From Cavia porcellus (taxonomy: Eukaryota; Chordata; Mammalia; Rodentia; Caviidae): a stretch of DNA of 64,000 nucleotides. The position numbers were made by a program, and so were the translations under genes. Shown piece by piece: positions 38,250 to 52,495 of this stretch. How positions within the stretch are numbered: the first letter of the stretch is position 1; each line of letters opens with the position of its first letter. Location: assembly GCF_034190915.1 (NCBI RefSeq), contig NW_026947626.1:496001-560000 (forward strand), written 5' to 3'. Below the pieces are notes generated by a model, which worked only from the letters and a program-made list of their open reading frames with translations, did no database searches and was not told the origin of the DNA.

Positions 38250-39053
38250 GTGATGTTTTTCTCACTCCTACTAGTGAATGCATTGTAACACACAGCCATA
38301 CAATGCGCACCACCCTGTGATGCTTTTCTCACTCCTACTAGTGAATGTAATGTAACACACACCCATACAATGCACACCACGCCGTGATGCTTTTCTCACT
38401 CCTACTAGTGAATGTAATGTAACGCACACCCATACATTGCGCACCACCCCGTGATATTTTTCTCACTCCTACTAGTGAATGTAATGTAACACACACCCAT
38501 ACAATGCGCACCACCCCGTGATGCTTTTCTCACTGCTACTAGTGAATGTAATGTAACACACACCCATACAAGGCGCACCACCCCGTGATGCTTTTCTCAC
38601 TCCTACTAGTGAATGTAATGTAACACACACCCATACAATGCGCACCAACCCGTGATGCTTTTCTCACTCCTACTAGTGAATGTAATGTAACACACACCCA
38701 TACAATGCGCACCACCCCGTGATGTTTTTCTCACTCCTACTAGTGAATGTAATGTAACACACACCCATACAATGCGCACCACCCAGTGATGTTTTTCTCA
38801 CTCCTACTAGTGAATGTAATGTAACACACACCCATACAATGCGCACCACCCCGTGATGTTTTTCTCACTCCTACTAGTGAATGTAATGTAACACACACCC
38901 ATACAATGCGCACCACCCCGTGATGTTTTTCTCACTCCTACTAGTGAATGTAATGTAACACACACCCATATAATGCGCACCACCCCGTGATGTTTTTCTC
39001 ACTCCTAATAGTGAATGTAATGTAACACACAACCATACAATGCGCACCACCCC

Positions 39054-39196
39054 GCGATGTTTTTCAGAAACCTATCCTACATTGCCACAGCATGTTCCCT
39101 GACCTCCCCATGCTGACCACCCCGCAGTGCTTTTCTCCATCCTACATTGCCACTCACTGCCTATCCTAATTCAGACCCTGCGTTTCACACCACCCC
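39054..39196 (+). repeat. P30, 143 bp, CACAGCATG type
   Basis: Matches P23 (9,595 bp upstream), including the GAATTCAATG entry monomer. Confidence 0.95.
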
Positions 39197-40937
39197 GTGA
39201 TGTTTTTCTCACTCCTACTAGTGAATTCAATGTAACACACACCCATACAATGCGCACCACCCTGTGGTGTTTTTCTCACTCCTACTAGTGAATGTAATGT
39301 AACACACACCCATACAATGCGCACCACCCCGTGATGTTTTTCTCACTGCTACTATTGAATGTAATGTAACACATACCCATATAATGCGCACCACCCCGTG
39401 ATGTTTTTCTCACTCCTACTAGTGAATGTAATGTAACACACACCCATACAATGCGCACCACCCCGTGATGTTTTTCTCAATCCTACTAGTGAATGTAATG
39501 TAACACACACCCATACAATGCGCACCACCCCGCGATGTTTTTCTCACTCCTACTAGTGAATGTAATGTAACACACACCCATACAATGCGCACCACCCCGT
39601 GATGTTTTTCTCACTGCTACTAGTGAATGTAATGTAACACACACCCATACAATGCGCACACCCCGTGATGTTTTTCTCACTCCTACTAGTGAATGTAATG
39701 TAACACACACCCATACAATGCGCACCACCCCGTGATGTTTTTCTCACTCCCACTAGTGAATGTAATGTAACGCACACCCATACAATGCGCACCACCCCGT
39801 GATGTTTTTCTCACTCCCACTCGTGAATGTAATGTAACGCACACCCATACAATGCGCACCACCCCGTGATGTTTTTCTCACTCCTACTAGTGAATGTAAT
39901 GTAACGCACACCCATACAATGCGCACCACCCCGTGATGTTTTTCTCACTCCTACTAGTGAATGTAACGTAACACACACCCATACAATGCGCACCACCCCG
40001 TGATGTTTTTCTCACTCCTACTAGTGAATGTAATGTAACACACACCCATACAATGCGCACCACCCCGTGATGTTTTTCTCACTCCTACTAGTGAATGTAA
40101 TGTAACACACACCCATACAATGCGCACCACCCCGTGATGTTTTTGTCACTCCTACTAGTGAATGTAATGTAACACACACCCATACAATGCGCACCACTCC
40201 GTGATGTTTTTCTCACTCCTACTAGTGAATGTAATGTAACACACACCCATACAATGCGCACCACCCCGTGATGTTTTTCTCTCTCCTACTCGTGAATGTA
40301 ATGTAACACACACCCATACAATGCGCACCACCCCGTTATGTTTTTCTCACTGCTACTAGTGAATGTAATGTAACACACACCCATACAATGCGCACCACCC
40401 CGTGATGTTTTTCTCACTCCTACTCGTGAATGTAATGTAACACACACCCATACAATGCGCACCACCCCGTTATGTTTTTCTCCCTGCTACTAGTGAATGT
40501 AATGTAACACACACCCATACAATGCGCACCACCCCGTGATGTTTTTCTCACTCCTACTAGTGAATGTAATGTAACACACACCCATACAATTTGCACCACC
40601 CCGTGATGTTTTTCTCACTCCTACTAGTGAATGTAATGTAACATACACCCATGCAATGCGCACCACCCCGTGATGTTTTTGTCACTCCTAATAGTGAATG
40701 TAATGTAACACACACCCATACAATGCGCACCATTCCGTGATGTTTTTCTCACTCCTACTAGTGAATGTAATGTAACACACACCCATACAATGCGCACCAC
40801 CCCGTGATGTTTTTCTCTCTCCTACTCGTGAATGTAATGTAACACACACCCATACAATGCGCACCACCCCGTTATGTTTTTCTCACTGCTACTAGTGAAT
40901 GTAATGTAACACACACCCATACAATGCGCACCACCCC

Positions 40938-41004
40938 GTGATGTTTTTCTCACTCCTACTAGTGAATGCAATGTAACACACACCCATACAATGCGCACCA
41001 CCCT
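40938..41004 (+). other. Entry-type monomer without a P element (junction 4)
   Basis: Copy of junction 3 at the 9,595-bp offset, so it was inherited through the large duplication. Confidence 0.87.
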
Positions 41005-42210
41005 GTGATGCTTTTCTCACTCCTCCTAATGAATGTAATGTAACACACACCCATACAATGCGCACCACCCCGTGATGCTTTTCTCACTCCTACTAGTGAA
41101 TGTAATGTAACACACACCCATACAATGCGCACCACCCCGTGATGTTTTTCTCACTCCTACTAGTGAATGTAATGTAACAAACACCCATACAATGCGCACC
41201 ACCCCGTGATGCTTTTCTCACTCCTACTAGTGAATGTAATGTAACACACACCCATACAATGCGCACCACCCCGTGATGTTTTTCTCACTCCTACTAGTGA
41301 ATGTAATGTAACACACACCCATACAATGCGCACCACCCCGTGATGTTTTTCTCACTCCTACTAGTGAATGTAATGTAACACACACCCATACAATGCGCAC
41401 CACCCCGTGATGTTTTTCTCACTCCTACTAGTGAATGTAATGTAACACACACCCATAAAATGCGCTCCACCCCGTTATGTTTTTCTCACTCCTACTAGTG
41501 AATGTAATGTAACACACACCCATACAATGCGCACCACCCCGTGATGTTTTTCTCACTCCTACTAGTGAATGTAATGTAACACACACCCATACAATGCGCA
41601 CCACCCCGTGATGTTTTTCTCACTGCTACTAGTGAATGTAATGTAACACACACGCATACAATGCGCACCACCCCGTGATTTTTTTCTCACTGCTACTATT
41701 GAATGTAATGTAACACACACCCATATAATGCGCACCACCCCGTGATGTTTTTCTCACTCCTACTAGTGAATGTAATGTAACACACACCCATACAATGCGC
41801 ACCACCCCGTGATGTTTTTCTCACTCCTACTAGTGTATGTAATGTAACACACACCCATACAATGCGCACCACCCCGTGATGTTTTTCTCACTCCTACTAG
41901 TGAATGTAATGTAACACACACCCATACAATGCGCACCACCCCGTGATGTTTTTCTCACTCCTACTAGTGAATGTAATGTAACACACACCCATACAATGCG
42001 CACCACCCCGTGATGTTTTTCTCACTCCTACTAGTGAATGTAATGTAACACACACCCATACAATGCGCACCACACCGTGATGTTTTTCTCACTCCTACTA
42101 GTGAATGTAATGTAACACACACCCATACAATGCGCACCACCCTGTGATGTTTTTCTCACTCCTACTAGTGAATGTAATGTAACACACACCCATACAATGC
42201 GCACCACCCC

Positions 42211-42353
42211 GCGATGTTTTTCAGAAACCTATCCTACATTGCCACAGCATGTTCCCTGACCTCCCCATGCTGACCACCCCGCAGTGCTTTTCTCCATCCT
42301 ACATTGCCACTCACTGCCTATCCTAATTCAGACCCTGCGTTTCACACCACCCC
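42211..42353 (+). repeat. P31, 143 bp, CACAGCATG type
   Basis: Matches P24. Confidence 0.95.
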
Positions 42354-44027
42354 GTGATGTTTTTCTCACTCCTACTAGTGAATGCAATGTAACACACACC
42401 CATACAATGCGCACCACCCTGTGGTGTTTTTCTCACTCCTACTAGTGAATGTAATGTAACACACACGCATACAATGCGCACCACCCCGTGATGTTTTTCT
42501 CACTGCTACTATTGAATGTAATGTAACACATACCCATATAATGCGCACCACCCCGTGATGTTTTTCTCACTCCTACTAGTGAATGTAATGTAACACACAC
42601 CCATACAATGCGCACCACCCCGTGATGTTTTTCTCAATCCTACTAGTGAATGTAATGTAACACACACCCATACAATGCGCACCACCCCGCGATGTTTTTC
42701 TCACTCCTACTAGTGAATGTAATGTAACACACACCCATACAATGCGCACCACCCCGTGATGTTTTTCTCACTGCTACTAGTGAATGTAATGTAACACACA
42801 CCCATACAATGCGCACACCCCGTGATGTTTTTCTCACTCCTACTAGTGAATGTAATGTAACACACACCCATACAATGCGCACCACCCCGTGATGTTTTTC
42901 TCACTCCCACTAGTGAATGTAATGTAACGCACACCCATACAATGCGCACCACCCCGTGATGTTTTTCTCACTCCCACTCGTGAATGTAATGTAACGCACA
43001 CCCATACAATGCGCACCACCCCGTGATGTTTTTCTCACTCCTACTAGTGAATGTAATGTAACGCACACCCATACAATGCGCACCACCACGTGATGTTTTT
43101 CTCACTCCTACTAGTGAATGTAACGTAACACACACCCATACAATGCGCACCACCCCGTGATGTTTTTCTCACTCCTACTAGTGAATGTAACGTAACACAC
43201 ACCCATACAATGCGCACCACCCCGTGATGTTTTTCTCACTCCTACTAGTGAATGTAATGTAACACACACCCATACAATGCGCACCACTCCGTGATGTTTT
43301 TCTCACTCCTACTAGTGAATGTAATGTAACACACACCCATACAATGCGCACCACCCCGTGATGTTTTTCTCACTCCTACTAGTGAATGTAATGTAACACA
43401 CACCCATACAATGCCCACCACCCCGTGATGTTTTTCTCACTGCTACTAGTGAATGTAATGTAACACACACCCATACAATGCGCACCACCCCGTGATGTTT
43501 TTCTCACTCCTACTAGTGAATGTAATGTAACACACACCCATACAATGCGCACCACCCCGTGATGTTTTTCTCACTCCTACTAGTGAATGTAAAGTAACAC
43601 ACACCCATACAATGCGCACCACCCCTTGATGTTTTTCTCACTCCTACTAGTGAATGTAAGGTAACACACCCCCATACAATGCGCACCACCCCGTGATGTT
43701 TTTCTCACTCCTACTAGTGAATGTAATGTAACACACACCCATACAATGCGCACCACCCCGTGATGTTTTTCTCACTCCTACTAGTGAATGTAATGTAACA
43801 CACACCCATACAATGCGCACCACCCCGTGATGCTTTTCTCACTCCTACTAGTGAATGTAATGTAACACACACCCATACAATGCGCACCACCCCGTGATAC
43901 TTTTCTCACTCCTACTAGTGAATGTAATGTAACACAAACCCATACAATGCGCACCACCCCGTGATGTTTTTCTCACTCCTACTAGTGAATGTAATGTAAC
44001 ACACACCCATACAGTGCGCACCACCCC

Positions 44028-44170
44028 GCGATGTTTTTCAGAAACCTATCCTACATTGCCACTGCATGTTCCCTGACCTCCCCATGCTGACCACCCCGCA
44101 GTGCTTTTCTCCATCCTACATTGCCACTCACTGCCTATCCTAATTCAGACCATGCGATTCACACCACCCC
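44028..44170 (+). repeat. P32, 143 bp, TTTTCGCAC-flanked
   Basis: Matches P25. Confidence 0.95.
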
Positions 44171-44773
44171 GTGATGTTTTTCGCACTCCTACTAGTGAAT
44201 GCAATGTAACACACACCCATACAATGCGCACCACCCTGTGATGTTTTTCTCACTCCTACTAGTGAATGTAATGTAACACACACCCATACAATGCGCACCA
44301 CCCCGTGATGTTTTTCTCACTGCTACTAGTGAATGTAATGTAACACACACCCATACAATGCGCACCACCCCGTGATGTTTTTCTCACTCCTACTAGTGAA
44401 TGTAATGTAACACACACCCATACAATGCGCACCACCCCGTGATGTTTTTCTCACTCCTACTAGTGAATGTAATGTAACACACACCCATACAATGCGCACC
44501 ACCCCGTGATGTTTTTCTCACTCCTACTAGTGAATGTAATGTCACCCACACCCATACAATGCGCACCACCCCGTTATGTTTTTCTCACTTCTACTAGTGA
44601 ATGTAATGTAACACACACCCATACAATGCGCACCACCCCGTGATGTTTTTCTCACTCCTACTCGTGAATGTAATGTAACACACACCCATACAATGCGCAC
44701 CACCCCGTGATGTTTTTCTCACTCCTACTAGTGAATGTAATGTAACACACACCCATACAATGCGCACCACCCC

Positions 44774-44916
44774 GCGATGTTTTTCAGAAACCTATCCTAC
44801 ATTGCCACTGCATGTTCCCTGACCTCCCCATGGTGACCACCCCGCAGTGCTTTTCTCCATCCTACATTGCCACTCACTGTCTATCCTAATTCAGACCCTG
44901 TGATTCACACCACCCC
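44774..44916 (+). repeat. P33, 143 bp, TGTCTATCC type
   Basis: Matches P26 with a private CATGGTGACC. Confidence 0.95.
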
Positions 44917-45988
44917 GTGATGTTTTTCTCACTCCTACTAGTGAATGCAATGTAACACACACCCATACAATGCGCACCACCCTGTGATGCTTTTCTCACT
45001 CCTAATAGTGAATGTAATGTAACACACACCCATACAATGCGCACCACCCCGTGATGCTTTTCTCACTGCTACTAGTGAATGTAATGTAACAGACACCCAT
45101 ACAATGCGCACCACCCCGTGATGGTTTTCTCACTCCTACTAGTGAATGTAATGTAACACACACCCATACAATGCGCACCACCCCGTGATGTTTTTCTCAC
45201 TCCTACTAGTGAATGTAATGTAACACACACCCATACAATGCGCACCACCCCGTGATGTTTTTCTCACTCCTACTAGTGAATGTAATGTAACACACACCCA
45301 TACAATGCGCACCACCCCGTGATGTTTTTCTCACTTCTACTAGTGAATGTAATGTAACACACACCCATACAATGCGCACCACCCCGTGATGTTTTTCTCA
45401 CTCCTACTAGTGAATGTCAAGTAACACACACCCATACAATGCGCACCACCCCGTGATGTTTTTCTCACTCCTACTAGTGAATGTAATGTAACACACACCC
45501 ATACAATGCGCACCACCCCGTGATGTTTTTCTCACTCCTACTAGTGAATGTAATGTAACATACACCCCTACAATGCGCACCACCCCGTGATGTTTTTGTC
45601 ACTCCTACTAGTGAATGTAATGTAACACACACCCATACAATGCGCACCACTCCGTGATGTTTTTCTCACTCCTACTAGTAAATGTAATGTAACACACACC
45701 CATACAATGCGCACCACCCCATGATGTTTTTCTCTCTCCTACTCGTGAATGTAATGTAACACACACCCATACAATGCGCACCACCCCGTTATGTTTTTCT
45801 CACTGCTACTAGTGAATGTAATGTAACACACACCCATACAATGCGCACCACCCCGTGATGGTTTTCTCACTCCTACTAGTGAATGTAATGTAACACACAC
45901 CCATACAATGCGCACCACCCCGTGATGTTTTTCTCACTCCTACTAGTGAATGTAATGTAACACACACCCATACAGTGCGCACCACCCC

Positions 45989-46131
45989 GCGATGTTTTTC
46001 AGAAACCTATCCTACATTGCCACTGCATGTTCCCTGACCTCCCCATGCTGACCACCCCGCAGTGCTTTTCTCCATCCTACATTGCCACTCACTGCCTATC
46101 CTAATTCAGACCATGCGATTCACACCACCCC
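45989..46131 (+). repeat. P34, 143 bp, TTTTCGCAC-flanked
   Basis: Matches P32, 1,961 bp upstream; extra copy made by the internal tandem duplication. Confidence 0.95.
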
Positions 46132-46734
46132 GTGATGTTTTTCGCACTCCTACTAGTGAATGCAATGTAACACACACCCATACAATGCGCACCACCCTGT
46201 GATGTTTTTCTCACTCCTACTAGTGAATGTAATGTAACACACACCCATACAATGCGCACCACCCCGTGATGTTTTTCTCACTGCTACTAGTGAATGTAAT
46301 GTAACACACACCCATACAATGCGCACCACCCCGTGATGTTTTTCTCACTCCTACTAGTGAATGTAATGTAACACACACCCATACAATGCGCACCACCCCG
46401 TGATGTTTTTCTCACTCCTACTAGTGAATGTAATGTAACACACACCCATACAATGCGCACCACCCCGTGATGTTTTTCTCACTCCTACTAGTGAATGTAA
46501 TGTCACCCACACCCATACAATGCGCACCACCCCGTTATGTTTTTCTCACTTCTACTAGTGAATGTAATGTAACACACACCCATACAATGCGCACCACCCC
46601 GTGATGTTTTTCTCACTCCTACTCGTGAATGTAATGTAACACACACCCATACAATGCGCACCACCCCGTGATGTTTTTCTCACTCCTACTAGTGAATGTA
46701 ATGTAACACACACCCATACAATGCGCACCACCCC

Positions 46735-46877
46735 GCGATGTTTTTCAGAAACCTATCCTACATTGCCACTGCATGTTCCCTGACCTCCCCATGCTGACCA
46801 CCCCGCAGTGCTTTTCTCCATCCTACATTGCCACTCACTGTCTATCCTAATTCAGACCCTGTGATTCACACCACCCC
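46735..46877 (+). repeat. P35, 143 bp, TGTCTATCC type
   Basis: Matches P26 and, apart from the private G, P33. Confidence 0.95.
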
Positions 46878-47924
46878 GTGATGTTTTTCTCACTCCTACT
46901 AGTGAATGCAATGTAACACACACCCATACAATGCGCACCACCCTGTGATGCTTTTCTCACTCCTAATAGTGAATGTAATGTAACACACACCCATACAATG
47001 CGCACCACCCCGTGATGCTTTTCTCACTGCTACTAGTGAATGTAATGTAACAGACACCCATACAATGCGCACCACCCCGTGATGGTTTTCTCACTCCTAC
47101 TAGTGAATGTAATGTAACACACACCCATACAATGCGCACCACCCCGTGATGTTTTTCTCACTCCTACTAGTGAATGTAATGTAACACACACCCATACAAT
47201 GCGCACCACCCCGTGATGTTTTTCTCACTCCTACTAGTGAATGTAATGTAACACACACCCATACAATGCGCACCACCCCGTGATGTTTTTCTCACTTCTA
47301 CTAGTGAATGTAATGTAACACACACCCATACAATGCGCACCACCCCGTGATGTTTTTCTCACTCCTACTAGTGAATGTCATGTAACACACACCCATACAA
47401 TGCGCACCACCCCGTGATGTTTTTCTCACTCCTACTAGTGAATGTAATGTAACACACACCCATACAATGCGCACCACCCCGTGATGTTTTTCTCACTCCT
47501 ACTAGTGAATGTAATGTAACATACACCCCTACAATGCGCACCACCCCGTGATGTTTTTGTCACTCCTACTAGTGAATGTAATGTAACACACACCCATACA
47601 ATGCGCACCACTCCGTGATGTTTTTCTCACTCCTACTAGTAAATGTAATGTAACACACACCCATACAATGCGCACCACCCCATGATGTTTTTCTCTCTCC
47701 TACTCGTGAATGTAATGTAACACACACCCATACAATGCGCACCACCCCGTTATGTTTTTCTCACTGCTACTAGTGAATGTAATGTAACACACACCCATAC
47801 AATGCGCACCACCCCGTGATGGTTTTCTCACTCCTACTAGTGAATGTAATGTAACACACACCCATACAATGCGCACCACCCCGTGATGTTTTTCTCACTC
47901 CTACTAGTGAATGTAATGTAACAC

Positions 47925-47968
47925 ACACCCATACAATGCGCACCACACACCCATACAATGCGCACCAC
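47925..47968 (+). repeat. 22-bp tandem duplication, second copy
   Basis: Same duplication as at 36301, 11,624 bp away, confirming that the two arrays descend from one. Confidence 0.95.
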
Positions 47969-48172
47969 CCCGTGATGATTTTCTCACTCCTACTAGTGAA
48001 TGTAATGTAACACACACCCATACAATGCGCACCACCCCGTGATGCTTTTCTCACTCCTACTAGTGAATGTAATGTAACACACACCCATACAATGCGCACC
48101 ACCCCGTGATGTTTTTCTCACTCCTACTAGTGAATGTAATGTAACACACACCCATACAGTGCGCACCACCCC

Positions 48173-48315
48173 GCGATGTTTTTCAGAAACCTATCCTACA
48201 TTGCCAATGCATGTTCCCTGACCTCCCCATGCTGACCACCCCGCAGTGCTTTTCTCCATCCTACATTGCCACTCACTGCCTATCCTAATTCAGAGAATGC
48301 GACTCACACCACCCC
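48173..48315 (+). repeat. P36, 143 bp, GAGAATGCGAC type
   Basis: Matches P27, 11,624 bp upstream. Confidence 0.95.
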
Positions 48316-48851
48316 GTGATGTTTTTCTCACTCCTACTAGTGAATGCAATGTAACACACACCCATACAATGCGCACCACCCTGTGATGTTTTTCTCACTC
48401 CTACTAGTGAATGTAATGTAACACACACCCATACAATGCACACCACCCCGTGATGCTTTTCTCACTGCTACTAGTGAATGTAATGTAACACACACCCATA
48501 CAATGCGCACCACCCCGTGATGCTTTTCTCACTCCTACTAGTGAATGTAATGTAACACACATCCATACAATGCGCACCACCCCGTGATGTTTTTCTCACT
48601 CCTAGTAGTGAATGTAATGTAACACACACCCATACAATGCGCACCACCCCGTGATGTTTTTCTCACTCCTACTACTGAATGTAATGTAACACACACCCAT
48701 ACAATGCGCACCACCCCGTGATGCTTTTCTCACTCCTACTAGTGAATGTAATGTAACACACACCCATACAATGCGCACAACCCCGTGATGTTTTTCTCAC
48801 TCCTACTAGTGAATGTAATGTAACACACACCCATACAGTGCGCACCACCCC

Positions 48852-48994
48852 GCGATGTTTTTCAGAAACCTATCCTACATTGCCACTGCATGTTCCCGGA
48901 CCTCCCCATGCTGACCACCCCGCAGTGCTTTTCTCCATCCTAAATTGCCACTCACTGCCTATCCTAATTCAGGCCATGCCATTCACACCACCCC
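48852..48994 (+). repeat. P37, 143 bp, GGCCATGCC type
   Basis: Matches P28, including TTCCCGGACC. Confidence 0.95.
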
Positions 48995-49731
48995 GTGATG
49001 TTTTTCTCACTCCTACTAGTGAATGCAATGTAACACACACCCATACAATGCGCACCACCCTGTGATGTTTTTCTCACTCTTACTAGTGAATGTAATGTAA
49101 CACACACCCATACAATGCGCACCACCCCGTGATGTTTTTCTCACTGCTACTAGTGAATGTAATGTAACACACACCCATACAATGCGCACCACCCCGTGAT
49201 GTTTTTCTCTGTCCTACTAGTGAAAGTAATGTAACACACACCCATACAATGCGCACCACCCCGTGACGTTTTTCTCACTCCTACTAGGGAATGTAATGTA
49301 ACACACACCCATACAATGCGCACCACCCCGTGATGTTTTTCTCACTCCTACTAGTGAATGTAATGTAACACACACCCATACAATGCGCACCACCCGGTGA
49401 TGTTTTTCTCACTCCTACTAGTGAATGTAATGTAACACACACCGATACAATGCGCACCACCCCGTGATGTTTTTCTCACTCCTATTAGTGAATGTAATGT
49501 AACACACACCCATACAATGCGCACCACTCCGTGATGTTTTTCTCACTCCTACTAGTGAATGTAATGTAACACACACCCATACAATGCGCACCACCCCGTG
49601 ATGTTTTTCTCACTCCTACTAGTGAATGTAATGTAACACACACCCATACAATGCGCACCACCCCGTGATGTTTGTCTCACTCCTACTAGTGAATGTAATG
49701 TAACACACACCCATACAATGCGCACCACCCC

Positions 49732-49873
49732 GCGATGTTTTTCAGAAACCTATCCTACATTGCCACTGCATGTTCTCTGACCTCCCCATGCTACCACCCC
49801 GCAGTGCTTTTCTCCATCCTACATTGCCACTCACTGCCTATCCTAATTCAGACCCTGCGATTCACACCACCCC
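49732..49873 (+). repeat. P38, 142 bp, single-base-deletion type
   Basis: Matches P29. Confidence 0.95.
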
Positions 49874-51213
49874 GTGATGTTTTTCTCACTCCTACTAGTG
49901 AATGCATTGTAACACACAGCCATACAATGCGCACCACCCTGTGATGCTTTTCTCACTCCTACTAGTGAATGTAATGTAACACACACCCATACAATGCACA
50001 CCACGCCGTGATGCTTTTCTCACTCCTACTAGTGAATGTAATGTAACGCACACCCATACATTGCGCACCACCCCGTGATATTTTTCTCACTCCTACTAGT
50101 GAATGTAATGTAACACACACCCATACAATGCGCACCACCCCGTGATGCTTTTCTCACTGCTACTAGTGAATGTAATGTAACACACACCCATACAAGGCGC
50201 ACCACCCCGTGATGCTTTTCTCACTCCTACTAGTGAATGTAATGTAACACACACCCATACAATGCGCACCAACCCGTGATGCTTTTCTCACTCCTACTAG
50301 TGAATGTAATGTAACACACACCCATACAATGCGCACCACCCCGTGATGTTTTTCTCACTCCTACTAGTGAATGTAATGTAACACACACCCATACAATGCG
50401 CACCACCCAGTGATGTTTTTCTCACTCCTACTAGTGAATGTAATGTAACACACACCCATACAATGCGCACCACCCCGTGATGTTTTTCTCACTCCTACTA
50501 GTGAATGTAATGTAACACACACCCATACAATGCGCACCACCCCGTGATGTTTTTCTCACTCCTACTAGTGAATGTAATGTAACACACACCCATATAATGC
50601 GCACCACCCCGTGATGTTTTTCTCACTCCTAATAGTGAATGTAATGTAACACACACCCATACAATGCGCACCACCCCGTGATGTTTTTCTCACTCCTACT
50701 AGTGAATGTAATGTAACGCACACCCATACAATGCGCACCACCCCGTGATGTTTTTCTCACTCCTACTAGTAAATGTAATGGAAAACACACCCATACAATG
50801 CGCACCACCCCGTGATGCTTTTCTCACTGCTACTAGTGAATGTAATGTAACACACACCCATACAATGCGCACCACCCCGTGATGTTTTTCTCACTCCTAC
50901 TAGTGAATGTAATGAAACACACACCCATACAATGCGCACCACCCCGTGATGTTTTTCTCACTCCTACTAGTGAATGTAATGTAACACACACCCATACAAT
51001 GCGCACCACCCCGTGATGTTTTTCTCACTCCTACTAGTGAATGTAATGTAACACACACCCATACAATGCGCACCACCCCGTGATGTTTTTCTCACTCCTA
51101 CTACTGAATGTAATGTAACACACACCCATACAATGCGCACCACCCCGTGATGTTTTTCTCACTCCTACTAGTGAATGTAATGTAACACACACCCATACAA
51201 TGCGCACCACCCC

Positions 51214-51356
51214 GCGATGTTTTTCAGAAACCTATCCTACATTGCCACTGCATGTTCCCTGACCTCCCCATGCTGACCACCCCGCAGTGCTTTTCTCCAT
51301 CCTACATTGCCACTCACTGTCTATCCTAATTCAGACCCTGTGATTCACACCACCCC
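51214..51356 (+). repeat. P39, 143 bp, TGTCTATCC type
   Basis: Matches P26, but its second array monomer has CTCCCAATAG, shared with P49. Confidence 0.95.
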
Positions 51357-52495
51357 GTGATGTTTTTCTCACTCCTACTAGTGAATGCAATGTAACACAC
51401 ACCCATACAATGCGCACCACCCTGTGATGCTTTTCTCACTCCCAATAGTGAATGTAATGTAACACACACCCATACAATGCGCACCACCCCGTGATGCTTT
51501 TCTCACTGCTACTAGTGAATGTAATGTAACAGACACCCATACAATGCGCACCACCCCGTGATGGTTTTCTCACTCCTACTAGTGAATGTAATGTAACACA
51601 CACCCATACAATGCGCACCACCCCGTGATGTTTTTCTCACTCCTACTAGTGAATGTAATGTAACACACACCCATACAATGCGCACCACCCCGTGATGTTT
51701 TTCTCACTCCTACTAGTGAATGTAATGTAACACACACCCATACAATGCGCACCACCCCGTGATGTTTTTCTCACTTCTACTAGTGAATGTAATGTAATAC
51801 ACACCCATACAATGCGCACCACCCCGTGATGTTTTTCTCACTCCTACTAGTGAATGTCATGTAACACACACCCATACAATGCGCACCACCCCGTGATGTT
51901 TTTCTCACTCCTACTAGTGAATGTAATGTAACACACACCCATACAATGCGCACCACCCCGTGATGTTTTTCTCACTCCTACTAGTGAATGTAATGTAACA
52001 TACACCCCTACAATGCGCACCACCCCGTGATGTTTTTGTCACTCCTACTAGTGAATGTAATGTAACACACACCCATACAATGCGCACCACTCCGTGATGT
52101 TTTTCTCACTCCTACTAGTGAATGTAATGTAACACACACCCATACAATGCGCACCACCCCATGATGTTTTTCTCTCTCCTACTCGTGAATGTAATGTAAC
52201 ACACACCCATACAATGCGCACCACCCCGTTATGTTTTTCTCACTGCTACTAGTGAATGTAATGTAACACACACCCATACAATGCGCACCACCCCGTGATG
52301 TTTTTCTCACTCCTACTCGTGAATGTAATGTAACACACACCCATACAATGCGCACCACCCCGTTATGTTTTTCTCACTGCTACTAGTGAATGTAATGTAA
52401 CACACACCCATACAATGCGCACCACCCCGTGATGTTTTTCTCACTCCTACTAGTGAATGTAATGTAACACACACCCATACAATGCGCACCACCCC

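Larger units (their letters stand above)
29459..39053. repeat. About 9.6-kb higher-order repeat, copy 1
   Basis: P23 to the base before P30, with arrays of 44, 25, 9, 19, 8, 11 and 12 monomers. P subfamilies run in a fixed order: CACAGCATG twice, TTTTCGCAC-associated, TGTCTATCC, GAGAATGCGAC, GGCCATGCC, then the 142-bp type. The 44-mer array is composite: CTCCCAC/AACGCAC monomers, a T-to-C variant pair (ACATACACCCATGC), a P-less join (31343) to a 9-mer-type segment, and a segment with ACACGCATAC and GTGATTTTTTTC tags from the 3,922-bp unit. A 22-bp duplication lies at 36301-36344. Confidence 0.9.
44028..48172. repeat. 1,961-bp tandem duplication inside copy 2
   Basis: P32 + 9 + P33 + 16 monomers (44028-45988) is followed by P34 + 9 + P35 + 19 monomers (45989-48172). 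Shared tags include GTCACCCACACCC with CTTCTAC, AACAGACACC, GATGGTTTTC and ACATACACCCCTAC. The first array is shorter, lacking the last monomers that carry the 22-bp duplication and GATGATTTTC. Confidence 0.9.
39054..50650. repeat. About 9.6-kb higher-order repeat, copy 2 (enlarged)
   Basis: Repeats copy 1 first at an offset of 9,595 bp, then 9,662 (one extra monomer near 42070, tagged ACACCGTG), then 11,624 (after a 1,961-bp internal tandem duplication). P30-P38 correspond to P23-P29 in subfamily and order, with P34-P35 as the added pair. The match ends near 50650: copy 1 goes into P30 after the CTCCTAATAGTG monomer, while here the array continues with AACGCAC and AGTAAATG monomers. Confidence 0.9.

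Noticed and set aside
38111..38320. Plus-strand frame of 69 codons beginning in 142-bp P elements (also 49735, 58229, 59443, 61068, 62081)
   Set aside because: A one-base deletion bypasses the TGA present in the 43 other complete P elements. Short, starts within the repeat, ends in the entry monomer, no ribosome or domain signal. I considered a small secreted peptide because of the hydrophobic start, but nothing supports it.
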